64,000 nt of DNA from Magnetovibrio sp. (GTDB lineage Bacteria > Pseudomonadota > Alphaproteobacteria > Rhodospirillales > Magnetovibrionaceae), in assembly GCA_028281525.1 (NCBI GenBank), contig JANQJR010000053.1:1-64000 (forward strand). Direction: 5' to 3'. Below the pieces are notes generated by a model. That model did no database searches. It was not told where the DNA came from and was given only the letters and a program-made list of their open reading frames with translations. A program made the translations under genes and the position numbers. Below, piece by piece: positions 48,717-57,268 of this stretch; position 1 is the stretch's first letter, and every line of letters starts with the position of its first letter.

Positions 48717-48791
48717 TGGAGCGGGTGATGAGATTCGAACTCACGACTTCAACCTTGGCAAGGTTGCGCTCTACCCCTGAGCTACACCCGC
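48717..48791 (-). tRNA. tRNA-Gly (anticodon GCC)
   Basis: On the minus strand the gene begins GCGGGTGTAGCTCAG, has the anticodon arm CAACCTTGCCAAGGTTG and the T-arm GTTCGAATC, and ends CACCCGC with discriminator T and an encoded CCA (48717-48719). It reads GGC, and GGU by wobble. Confidence 0.97.
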
Positions 48792-48916
48792 GTGCCGCCT
48801 TCCGTAAGGCGTGGCGGATAATACCCACACATCCGGGCTTTGCAAGCCCTCTTTTACACTTTTTTTATGGGCTCTTAAGCCGACCTCTCTGATCAAACTT
48901 CGAACCTAAGGTATTC

Positions 48917-49438
48917 ATGTCTCCCTTTCCCGCCAAAACCCCCGGTGAATTGATCGCCGCATTGGACCAGATGGGTATCGCCAACACCACCATCGAACAC
49001 GACGCAGTGATGACGGTCGAACAAAGCCAGGCCCTGCGCGGCGTGATTCCCGGCTTGCACAGTAAAAATCTTTTTTTGAAGGACAAAAAAGGGCAGTTGT
49101 GGTTGGTGGTGGCTGAAGAAGATAGGCCCATCGACTTGAAAAACCTGCGCAAACGCATTGGTGCGGCCAACCTCTCCTTCGGCAAGGCCGATCTGCTTCG
49201 TGAGGTTTTGGGGGTGGAGCCCGGCTCCGTCACCCCGTTCGCGGTGATCAACGATTTGAGTATGCGTGTTCGTGTGGTGTTGGATCAGGCTCTGGCCCAA
49301 GGCGAACGCGTCAATTTCCATCCCCTGATCAACACCCAAAGCACTATGGTTTCCGGCCAAGGGCTGGTGGAATTTCTGCGCCGTCTAGAGCATGAGCCCC
49401 TGATTATCGATTTCGACACCGAAACAGGCCTCCCTTAA
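48917..49438 (+). CDS. Prolyl-tRNA deacylase-like protein (YbaK/ProX family)
   Basis: The 173-residue protein is a stand-alone editing domain of the YbaK/ProX/PrdX family, with HSKNLFLKDKKG and the FGKADLL segment typical of PrdX. Relatives hydrolyse Ala-tRNAPro or related mischarged tRNAs. The nearest group is the ProXp-ala/PrdX type, but specificity cannot be fixed by eye. No catalytic lysine change was noticed. It has its own promoter region just past tRNA-Gly. Confidence 0.88.
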   Translation: MSPFPAKTPGELIAALDQMGIANTTIEHDAVMTVEQSQALRGVIPGLHSKNLFLKDKKGQLWLVVAEEDRPIDLKNLRKRIGAANLSFGKADLLREVLGVEPGSVTPFAVINDLSMRVRVVLDQALAQGERVNFHPLINTQSTMVSGQGLVEFLRRLEHEPLIIDFDTETGLP

Positions 49439-49463
49439 CCCTATTCCCCCTTGCGGACGCGGC

Positions 49464-49485
49464 CATTTCCAGCCATTTATGGGTC
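49464..49485. repeat. Possible fragment of the ~270-bp structured repeat
   Basis: CATTTCCAGCCATTTATGGG followed by TC matches the right arm of repeat copy 2 (3694-3715) with one base deleted. Only the arm is present; no paired left arm was found. It lies between a gene stop and the next ribosome binding site, a location like that of the full copies. It may be a remnant or chance similarity. Confidence 0.4.
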
Positions 49486-49523
49486 AACCACAGCCAATAA
49501 AACCAAAACAAGGACCGGGCTTC

Positions 49524-50525
49524 ATGAGCGATATCATCCTCGACCCCAACCAAGACGCAAGCGCCGGGCAAAACCAAGGGGACAGCCCCGCTCTTGAATT
49601 GGTTCCCGAAACTCAAACGGTGCAGGCGCAAGCCGCGCCCGCCGTTGATCCAGCGGAAATCATCAAAGATTCCGACACGCAGGGCTTTGCGTTGGATGTC
49701 ATGGAGGCCTCCATGCACGTGCCGGTGATCGTCGATTTCTGGGCGCCTTGGTGCGGGCCTTGCAAAACTTTGGGACCAATGTTGGAAAAGCTGGTCAAGC
49801 GCGCCGGTGGTCTGGTCAAAATGGTGAAAATCAACGTCGACGAAAATCAAGGCTTGGCGGCGCAATTGCGCGTGCAATCGGTGCCGACCGTATTTGCCTT
49901 CAAGGATGGCCGCCCCGTGGATGCTTTTTCAGGCGCATTGCCCGAAAGCCAGATTCAAACCTTCATCGACAAACTGATCGGGGACGCCAAACCGCCCATG
50001 GAAGCCGCCATGGAAGCCGCCCACGATGCACTCAAGTCCGGCGACGCCCGGCAAGCGGAAGATATGTTCACCGCCGTCCTGGCCCAGGACCCGACGATGA
50101 TTCCTGCTTTCGCTGGCATTATCCGGGCTATTGCGGCCCAGGGCGACTTTGCGCGCGCGCACGACATGCTCGCCAGCCTCGACGCCAAGACCCTCGCCGC
50201 CAGTGATATCCAACAAGCCGTATCTGCTTTGGAATTGGCAGAGGAAGGGGCTGGCGCAAACACCAACGGTTTGGATGAACTGCAGCGTCAGGTCGATGCC
50301 AAACCGAAGGATTTGGAGACGCGCTTCTCGCTGGCCCAAGCGCAATTCAGCGCCGGCGACGCTGAAAAGGCCATTGATAATCTGTTGGAAATCGTGCGCG
50401 TCGACCGCGCCTGGAACGACGAGGCCGGACGCAAACAGCTGATCAAGATTTTCGACACGCTCGGCCCCACCGACCCTTTGACCGTGGATGCGCGCAAGCG
50501 GCTTTCTTCCGTGCTGTTCTCCTAA
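49524..50525 (+). CDS. CnoX-like thioredoxin/TPR co-chaperone
   Basis: The 333-residue protein has a disordered 45-residue N-terminus, a thioredoxin domain with an intact CGPC redox pair (77-80) and C-terminal tetratricopeptide repeats, the layout of CnoX (YbbN). E. coli CnoX has SxxC and acts as a chlorine-activated holdase that passes clients to GroEL; the CGPC form in alphaproteobacteria is a redox-active holdase. The start at 49524 has AAGGA nine bases upstream. Genes 50540-51833 follow closely. Confidence 0.92.
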   Translation: MSDIILDPNQDASAGQNQGDSPALELVPETQTVQAQAAPAVDPAEIIKDSDTQGFALDVMEASMHVPVIVDFWAPWCGPCKTLGPMLEKLVKRAGGLVKMVKINVDENQGLAAQLRVQSVPTVFAFKDGRPVDAFSGALPESQIQTFIDKLIGDAKPPMEAAMEAAHDALKSGDARQAEDMFTAVLAQDPTMIPAFAGIIRAIAAQGDFARAHDMLASLDAKTLAASDIQQAVSALELAEEGAGANTNGLDELQRQVDAKPKDLETRFSLAQAQFSAGDAEKAIDNLLEIVRVDRAWNDEAGRKQLIKIFDTLGPTDPLTVDARKRLSSVLFS

Positions 50526-50539
50526 AGGATTCTCAGGAA

Positions 50540-51208
50540 ATGGTTCAAGCGCGCGTTCCTTTTCAAATGCCCCGCACATTTCCGGTGTTTCCGCTGACCG
50601 GCGCGGTGTTGATGCCGTTCGGCCATATGCCGCTGAACATTTTCGAACCCCGCTATCTCAACATGGTCGACGACACCCTGGGTGGTGATCGGGTCATCGG
50701 TATGATTCAGCCGCTCGAGACACAACCCGATCTGGTTTCCGACACGGCGGCGCTCTATGGTGTCGGTACTCTGGGACGCATCATCCAATTCAGCGACCCC
50801 GGCAACGGACGCTACCAGATCACACTTGAAGGGCTTAGCCGCTTCCGCTTGAGCACAGCACGCGCCGCAGATCCATTGCGCGGCTACCGCACGGCGGATG
50901 GGGATTTCACCCCATTCAAAGCCGACTTAAGCCCCGTTGAACATGACGACGGGCCTGGCCGCGATCGGCTTTTGGTGCTGATGCGCACTTATTTTGGCGA
51001 CAAGGACATCGACGCGGATTGGGATGCGGTGAGCAGCGCGCCTTATGAAGCGCTGGTGGCGTCCTTGACCATGAGCTGTCCGTTTGCGCCGGAAGAAAAA
51101 CAAGCCCTATTGGAGTGCGATACGCATGCGGACCGGGCGCAGATGTTGATTTCGCTGTTTGAAATGAGCATCGCGGAAAGCGGCACCGACAGTGCGATCA
51201 AACATTGA
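50540..51208 (+). CDS. Lon N-terminal substrate-binding domain protein
   Basis: A 222-residue protein made of the Lon N-terminal (LON/PUA-like) domain alone, without ATPase or protease parts: [26 protein letters not shown] is its opening signature and is long enough to be sure. Stand-alone members are common beside CnoX in alphaproteobacteria. They may recognise misfolded protein, but no activity is established. It is 14 bp after the CnoX gene and 10 bp before the next, so it is within one operon. Confidence 0.92.
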   Translation: MVQARVPFQMPRTFPVFPLTGAVLMPFGHMPLNIFEPRYLNMVDDTLGGDRVIGMIQPLETQPDLVSDTAALYGVGTLGRIIQFSDPGNGRYQITLEGLSRFRLSTARAADPLRGYRTADGDFTPFKADLSPVEHDDGPGRDRLLVLMRTYFGDKDIDADWDAVSSAPYEALVASLTMSCPFAPEEKQALLECDTHADRAQMLISLFEMSIAESGTDSAIKH

Positions 51209-51218
51209 GGAACAAACC

Positions 51219-51401
51219 ATGGCCGATGTGCAACAGAGTGTGGACCGCAAGTTGTTGGAAATTCTTGTCTGTCCGGTCACCAAGGGTCCGCTGACTTATG
51301 ATTCCGAAACCCAGGAATTGATCAGCAAGCGGGCGGGATTGGCGTACCCGATTCGCGATGGCATCCCCATCATGCTTGAATCCGAGGCCCGGGAACTCTA
51401 A
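51219..51401 (+). CDS. Trm112-family zinc-ribbon-like protein
   Basis: The 60-residue protein has the Trm112 fold signature [14 protein letters not shown] and [12 protein letters not shown]. In eukaryotes Trm112 activates several methyltransferases; the bacterial protein is of unknown partner. Only one of the expected zinc-ligand cysteines (C18) is obvious, as in many proteobacterial members. The start at 51219 follows TGAGGAAC; the longer reading from 51192 overlaps the LonN gene. Confidence 0.9.
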   Translation: MADVQQSVDRKLLEILVCPVTKGPLTYDSETQELISKRAGLAYPIRDGIPIMLESEAREL

Positions 51402-51446
51402 ATCTTCACCAAATTCTAATATACACCCGACCCAAGGATATGTTTG

Positions 51447-51833
51447 ATGATGGAAGCCAGACGCCAATTCGGCCAAACCCACACGCCCAAAGAAATCCGT
51501 CTGAACAAGGACGACAAGCTGTTGGAAATCGATTTCGAAGACGGCAAAACGTTCAACATTCCCGCCGAGCTTTTGCGCGTCGAAAGCCCGTCGGCGGAAG
51601 TCCAGGGCCACAGCCCGGAGCAAAAGAAGCTGGTCGGCGGACGCCGACATGTGAACATCATGGAAATATCACCGGTGGGCAATTATGCCGTTGCGTTGAA
51701 GTTCGATGACCTACATGACAGCGGCATTTACACTTGGGATTTCCTTTACAACATGGGTGAAAATCAAGATGCGATCTGGGGCGATTATTTGGCCGCCATT
51801 GAAGCTGCCGGCATATCGCGCGATCCGGCCTGA
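51447..51833 (+). CDS. DUF971 protein (gamma-butyrobetaine hydroxylase N-terminal-like)
   Basis: The 128-residue protein is a stand-alone DUF971 domain (PF06155), with PKEIRLNKDDKLLEIDF at its start and a C-terminal SGIYTWDFLY motif. The domain also occurs at the N-terminus of gamma-butyrobetaine hydroxylases, and relatives lie near iron-sulphur assembly genes. Function is unknown. ATG 51447 is chosen, with AAGGA at 51434-51438; ATG 51450 is equally possible. It is the last gene of the operon. Confidence 0.9.
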   Translation: MMEARRQFGQTHTPKEIRLNKDDKLLEIDFEDGKTFNIPAELLRVESPSAEVQGHSPEQKKLVGGRRHVNIMEISPVGNYAVALKFDDLHDSGIYTWDFLYNMGENQDAIWGDYLAAIEAAGISRDPA

Positions 51834-52224
51834 AACTTGATTCGGATTCGTTATGAAAATTGCCGCCCGAAACAATGGGCGGCGATTTCATTTTGAAGGC
51901 CAATCGAACAGATTTGTTTTTGTGGTCGCTCTCAAAAGATCAAATTGCTTATTGGCCCACACACCATTTGCCACAAAATCGAAACGATTCTCAAACGCCA
52001 AGTGTCCGCCATAGCGGACTGGAACCAGTGCTTTGAAAATACGTATAAAATAGCTAATTGTTAGTCTAGTGCATTTTCTTATTCATAGTGTGACCGCATA
52101 TCATAGAGGTATATCACATTAAGAAATTTCATTTGCACTATTCATGCATTGTGGGCCAAATCTTGTTATGGCTAAAAACTGCGTATGTTTGCAAAGCGTT
52201 AGGTGAAGAGGACGTAATTTAGGT
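51834..52224. other. Intergenic, 391 bp, with a weak terminator
   Basis: A hairpin GCCGCCC/GGGCGGC (51862-51868 and 51877-51883) is followed by GATTTCATTTT and probably ends the CnoX operon. The rest is AT-rich. No ORF or RNA was recognised. Confidence 0.6.
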
Positions 52225-53505
52225 CTAAAGGGCCTCGCCGCGCATCAGTCGGGGCAATTCCCCCACCGTGCCCATGGCGTGGCGCATGAAAAACCGTTTC
52301 AGATCCGGAAGCTGATTGACCGCCGCCATGCCGAGATCGCGGGCCAGCATCACCGGCTCGACGTCATTGGAGAACAATTTCACCAGCGCATCGGTCACGC
52401 CCAGCATCAAATTGTTATCGAAACGGCGCCAGCGTTCATATTTTTCAAGCACCGACAGCGCCCCGATATCCTGGCCGGTGCGCCGGGCCTCGACCAGCAC
52501 TTCAGCCAACGCCGCAACGTCGCGCAAGCCCATATTCAGGCCCTGCCCGGCGATGGGGTGCATACCGTGTGCGCTGTCGGCGACCAGCGCCAAACGTTCT
52601 TTGATGTACGTTTCGGCGAACTGCAGAGAGAACGGATAGGCGAAGCGCGGGCCAATGATCTCGATTTCGCCCAGATAATCGCCGAAACGCACCTCCAACT
52701 CTTCCAGGAAGTCGTCATCGCCCAGTTTCATGATGATCGGCCAGATGTCGGCGCGTTCCGTCCACACGATGGATGAGCGGCATGCCGGTTTTTCGTCCGT
52801 GCCCGGCAATGGCAAGATGGCGAACGGCCCGGACGGCAAAAAATGCTCCTGAGCGCAAAAATCGTGCGGACGTTCGTGTTCCACCGTGCACACGATGCCG
52901 GCCTGATGGTAATCCCACTTGGTCAGCTTGATGCCGGCCTGATCACGGGTCGGCGACCGGCGGCCTTCGCACGCCACCACCAGATCGGCGCTAACTTCCG
53001 TGCCGTCTTTTAAAACCGCATGCACACCGTCCTTGGCGCGCTCCAGCTCCACCACTTCATTGGGGGCGAAATAGGTGAGCCGTTCGGTTTTCGGCACCAA
53101 AACGTTAAGCGCCTTGCGGATGGAACGGTTTTCCACCATGTACCCGAACGGGTCGGCTGCGCCGCCTCGATCCGCCAATTCTTCATGGTCGTAATGCAAA
53201 AACAGAGGCGAGTGGCCGTCGGACACGCGAATGTCCAACATCGGCGCCGTTTCTCGATGGATGACGTTCCAAATGCCGACTCCTTCCAGCACCCGCTGGG
53301 AGGAAAGCGCGATGGCCGACGCGCGGCCGTCGAAACCGCGATCGGTCCAACCTGCCATGTCTTCCCGGTCGATGGTCGCAACTTCGAATCCTCCCTGCGC
53401 CAGGGCCAACGACAAAGTACCGCCCGCCAAACCGCCGCCGATCACCAAGACGTCAGCTTTGTGGACCTTGCTGGAGGATGACGTCGACTTGGCTTTGGCG
53501 TTCAT
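52225..53505 (-). CDS. UbiH/UbiF/VisC-type FAD-dependent hydroxylase
   Basis: The 426-residue flavoprotein monooxygenase has the dinucleotide fold GGGLAGG at 23-29 and the second FAD motif DSAHGMHPIAGQGLN about residue 300, diagnostic of the UbiH family that hydroxylates the ubiquinone ring. Which ring position it modifies cannot be told by eye, since alphaproteobacterial UbiL/UbiF/UbiH differ in regiospecificity. The start at 53505 follows GGGAG; the longer ORF adds 45 residues of low complexity. It is divergent from glnK. Confidence 0.9.
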   Translation of the reverse strand: MNAKAKSTSSSSKVHKADVLVIGGGLAGGTLSLALAQGGFEVATIDREDMAGWTDRGFDGRASAIALSSQRVLEGVGIWNVIHRETAPMLDIRVSDGHSPLFLHYDHEELADRGGAADPFGYMVENRSIRKALNVLVPKTERLTYFAPNEVVELERAKDGVHAVLKDGTEVSADLVVACEGRRSPTRDQAGIKLTKWDYHQAGIVCTVEHERPHDFCAQEHFLPSGPFAILPLPGTDEKPACRSSIVWTERADIWPIIMKLGDDDFLEELEVRFGDYLGEIEIIGPRFAYPFSLQFAETYIKERLALVADSAHGMHPIAGQGLNMGLRDVAALAEVLVEARRTGQDIGALSVLEKYERWRRFDNNLMLGVTDALVKLFSNDVEPVMLARDLGMAAVNQLPDLKRFFMRHAMGTVGELPRLMRGEAL

Positions 53506-54236
<731 letters not shown>

Positions 54237-54248
54237 GGAGATTTACCC

Positions 54249-55562
54249 ATGAATAAACGTCTGATCGTTCCGAGCCTGGCCGCCGCCGTCGCGATGACGG
54301 CCGCTCCGGCTTATGCTGTTGACGCGGAAACCGCGTATATTCTGAACAGCTTTTCGTTTCTGATAAACGGTGTTTTGGTCATGTTCATGGCCGCTGGCTT
54401 CGCCATGCTGGAATCGGGCCTGGTCCGCTCCAAAAACACCGCCACCATCTGCTTGAAGAATATCACCCTGTACTCCATCGCCGGCATCATGTTCTACATC
54501 GTCGGCTACAACCTGATGTACATGGACGTTTCCGGCTACATCGGCACCTTCATGCCGTGGTCCGCGGATGATTCCGCCGCCCTGGCCGAAACCGGCGCCA
54601 ACTTCGATGCGGGCTACTCCGCCTCTTCGGACTGGTTCTTCCAGATGGTGTTTGTGGCGACCGCCGCTTCGATCGTGTCCGGCACCGTTGCCGAACGCAT
54701 CAAGCTGTGGCCGTTCCTGATCTTCACCGTGGTGCTGACCGCCTTCATCTACCCGATCCAGGGGTCCTGGACTTGGGGCGGCGGCTGGTTGACCGAAATG
54801 GGCTTCGCCGACTTCGCCGGTTCCTCGATCGTGCACTCCGTGGGTGGCTGGGCCGCTCTGACCGGCGCCATCATCCTGGGCGCACGCAAAGGCAAATACG
54901 GCGCCGACGGCTCCGTGCACCCGATCCCGGGCGCGAACCTGCCGCTGGCGACGCTGGGCACCTTCATCCTGTGGCTCGGCTGGTTCGGCTTCAACGGCGG
55001 TTCCGTCCTGGCCCTGGGCTCCGCGGGCGACGCCATCGCCATGGCCAACGTCTTCGCCAACACCAACGTTGCCGCTGCCGGCGGTGTGGTCGCCGCGGTG
55101 ATCCTCACCCAGGTGGTCTACAAGAAGGTTGACCTCTCCATGGCCCTGAACGGCGCCATCGGCGGTCTGGTCTCCATCACCGCCGGCCCGGACACCCCGA
55201 CGCTGGGTTCCGCCATGCTGATCGGCGCCATCGGTGGTGCGATCGTCGTGTTCGCCGTGCCGCTGCTCGACAAGCTGAAAATCGACGACGTCGTCGGCGC
55301 CATCCCAGCCCACTTGCTGTGCGGCATCTGGGGCACCATGGCCGTTCCGATCACCAACGCGGACGCTTCCTTCGTCACGCAGTTGATCGGCGTGGTCGGC
55401 ATCGGCGCCTTCGTGATCGTGGCTTCCGCCATCGTGTGGATGGTTCTCAAGTTTACCATCGGCCTGCGCGCCGATGAGGAAACCGAAGATTCGGGTCTCG
55501 ACAAGGTCGAACTTGGCCTCGAGGCTTATCCGGAGTTTGGACGGGGCGCCCACAGCATCTGA
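54249..55562 (+). CDS. amtB: Ammonium transporter AmtB
   Basis: The 437-residue protein has a cleavable signal peptide (cleavage near AYA-VDAE, residue 23) followed by eleven helices. The twin histidines are in VHSVGG and HLLCGIWGT. The extracytoplasmic recruitment site and the phenylalanine gate region match Amt proteins. It conducts ammonium inward and is gated by the co-encoded GlnK. The first helix is unusually far from the N-terminus because of the signal peptide, as in E. coli AmtB. Confidence 0.96.
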   Translation: MNKRLIVPSLAAAVAMTAAPAYAVDAETAYILNSFSFLINGVLVMFMAAGFAMLESGLVRSKNTATICLKNITLYSIAGIMFYIVGYNLMYMDVSGYIGTFMPWSADDSAALAETGANFDAGYSASSDWFFQMVFVATAASIVSGTVAERIKLWPFLIFTVVLTAFIYPIQGSWTWGGGWLTEMGFADFAGSSIVHSVGGWAALTGAIILGARKGKYGADGSVHPIPGANLPLATLGTFILWLGWFGFNGGSVLALGSAGDAIAMANVFANTNVAAAGGVVAAVILTQVVYKKVDLSMALNGAIGGLVSITAGPDTPTLGSAMLIGAIGGAIVVFAVPLLDKLKIDDVVGAIPAHLLCGIWGTMAVPITNADASFVTQLIGVVGIGAFVIVASAIVWMVLKFTIGLRADEETEDSGLDKVELGLEAYPEFGRGAHSI

Positions 55563-55585
55563 TTCCCCAACCACCCCGTCCAAGC

Positions 55586-55616
55586 AAAGGGCCGGAGACA
55601 TTGTCTCCGGCCCTTT
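55586..55616 (+). terminator. Rho-independent terminator after amtB
   Basis: AAAGGGCCGGAGACA pairs with TGTCTCCGGCCCTTT, followed by CGTTTGCTTATG. The stem is long and the T run short. It separates amtB from the second transporter gene. Confidence 0.8.
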
Positions 55617-55847
55617 CGTTTGCTTATGTTTTAGGCAAATGCTTCATTCCTGAACAAAATCAAAGGTTTTAGGATCTGATCGTTTTTTGTGCATCCCCCT
55701 TGATCCCGTCGCGATATCAAGGCGTTGTAATCTTTCCGACAAAAAGGCACGGAACTTGCTGACATGGGGCAAGCGTGGCGCGGGCCGTTGGGGGCCTGAT
55801 GTGACGCGCTTTTAGGATGCTGTGACAACAAGTTGGGAATTATCACC

Positions 55848-57065
55848 ATGCAAGTGGGTATGGACGTCTTTTTCGTGCTTATGGGCGCGGCCATGGTGCT
55901 CGCCATGCATGCCGGTTTCGCCTTTCTGGAAGTCGGCACCGTGCGCAAGAAGAACCAAGTGAACGCGTTGGTTAAAATCATCACCGATTTCGCGATGTCG
56001 ACCATGGCGTATTTTTTCATCGGTTACGCGGTCGCTTACGGGGTCAGCTTCTTCTCATCCGCCGCCGTTCTGACCGGCCAGGCGGAAGGCTCGCCCTTCG
56101 CCGCCAGCGGCTACGATCTGGTCAAGTTCTTCTTTTTGCTCACCTTCGCCGCCGCCATTCCGGCGATCATATCCGGCGGTATTGCGGAACGCGCCAAGTT
56201 CTGGCCGCAGCTCGCGGCGACCGCGATCTTGGTCGCGCTGATCTATCCGGCGTTCGAAGGCATGGTGTGGGGCTCGCGCCTGGGCTTCCAGGATTTCGTC
56301 GAATCCATCGCCGGCGCGCCGTTCCATGATTTCGCAGGTTCCATCGTGGTGCACGGGGTCGGCGGCTGGTTGGCTTTGGGCGCGGTGGTGATGCTGGGCG
56401 CACGCCGGGGTCGTTACAAAAAAGACGGCTCCGTGGTCGGCATCCCGCCGAGCAACATTCCGTTCCTGGCCTTGGGTTCGTGGATTCTCACGGTCGGCTG
56501 GTTCGGCTTCAACGTCATGAGCGCCCAATCGGTCGAAGGCATCACCGGTCTGGTGGCGATGAACTCCCTGATGGCCCTGGGCGGTGGCATCTTGGCCGCG
56601 CTGGTCGTGGGCAAGAACGATCCGGGCTTCATCCACAACGGCGCTTTGGCCGGCCTGGTCGCGGTGTGCGCGGGCTCCGACATCATGCATCCCATTGGTG
56701 CATTGGCGGTTGGCGCCGGCGCGGGGGCATTGTTCGTGTGGGGCTTCAACCAGTGCCAAGAAAAATGGAAAATCGACGATGTTCTGGGGGTTTGGCCCCT
56801 GCACGGCATGTGTGGCCTGTGGGGCGGAATCGCTGCGGGCGTTTTCGGTTTGGAGGCCTTGGGCGGTCTCGGCGGCGTGACGTTCTTAGGCCAGCTCATC
56901 GGCTCGCTCACGGGTGTGGCGTTCGCGCTGATCGGCGGCTTTGTCGTTTACGGCGTCTTGAAGGCGACCATGGGCATCCGTCTGGACGAAGAGGAAGAGT
57001 TCCGCGGCGCGGATCTCACCCTTCACCGCATCACCGCCTACCCGGAAGAGGACACCCACGCCTAA
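55848..57065 (+). CDS. Second ammonium transporter (Amt family)
   Basis: A 405-residue Amt paralogue without a signal peptide. The histidines are in VHGVGGW and LHGMCGLWGG, and the AGFAFLEVGTVRKKN segment is intact. It differs clearly from AmtB upstream, lacks a P-II gene of its own, and has an acidic C-terminal tail. Start is ATG 55848; TTG 55833 is possible. It is separated from amtB by a terminator and about 230 bp, so it has its own promoter. It may serve at a different affinity or be controlled by another P-II protein. Confidence 0.93.
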   Translation: MQVGMDVFFVLMGAAMVLAMHAGFAFLEVGTVRKKNQVNALVKIITDFAMSTMAYFFIGYAVAYGVSFFSSAAVLTGQAEGSPFAASGYDLVKFFFLLTFAAAIPAIISGGIAERAKFWPQLAATAILVALIYPAFEGMVWGSRLGFQDFVESIAGAPFHDFAGSIVVHGVGGWLALGAVVMLGARRGRYKKDGSVVGIPPSNIPFLALGSWILTVGWFGFNVMSAQSVEGITGLVAMNSLMALGGGILAALVVGKNDPGFIHNGALAGLVAVCAGSDIMHPIGALAVGAGAGALFVWGFNQCQEKWKIDDVLGVWPLHGMCGLWGGIAAGVFGLEALGGLGGVTFLGQLIGSLTGVAFALIGGFVVYGVLKATMGIRLDEEEEFRGADLTLHRITAYPEEDTHA

Positions 57066-57097
57066 ACCTTGAGGGCTTGTCCCCAGCCCCAACCCAT

Positions 57098-57130
57098 GGC
57101 CCGGCGCGTATTTGTCGCCGGGCCTTTTTT
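57098..57130 (+). terminator. Rho-independent terminator after the second amt gene
   Basis: GGCCCGGCG pairs with CGCCGGGCC across a 9-base loop, followed by TTTTTT. Confidence 0.92.
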
Positions 57131-57268
57131 GGGGCCCCCATGATCACCCAATTGGCGTGTCCTGGGCCATCAAACCGCCGCGATCCGGACATGCTGCGTT
57201 CACATTGTATGTTTAACGTGAACGCGTCTTATTAAGGTCTTGTAAAGCCCGGCGGTGTACAAAAAACC

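Noticed and set aside
54243-55601. 452-codon minus-strand ORF opposite amtB
   Set aside because: A His-, Asp- and Gly-rich translation typical of an antisense shadow of a high-GC membrane protein gene.
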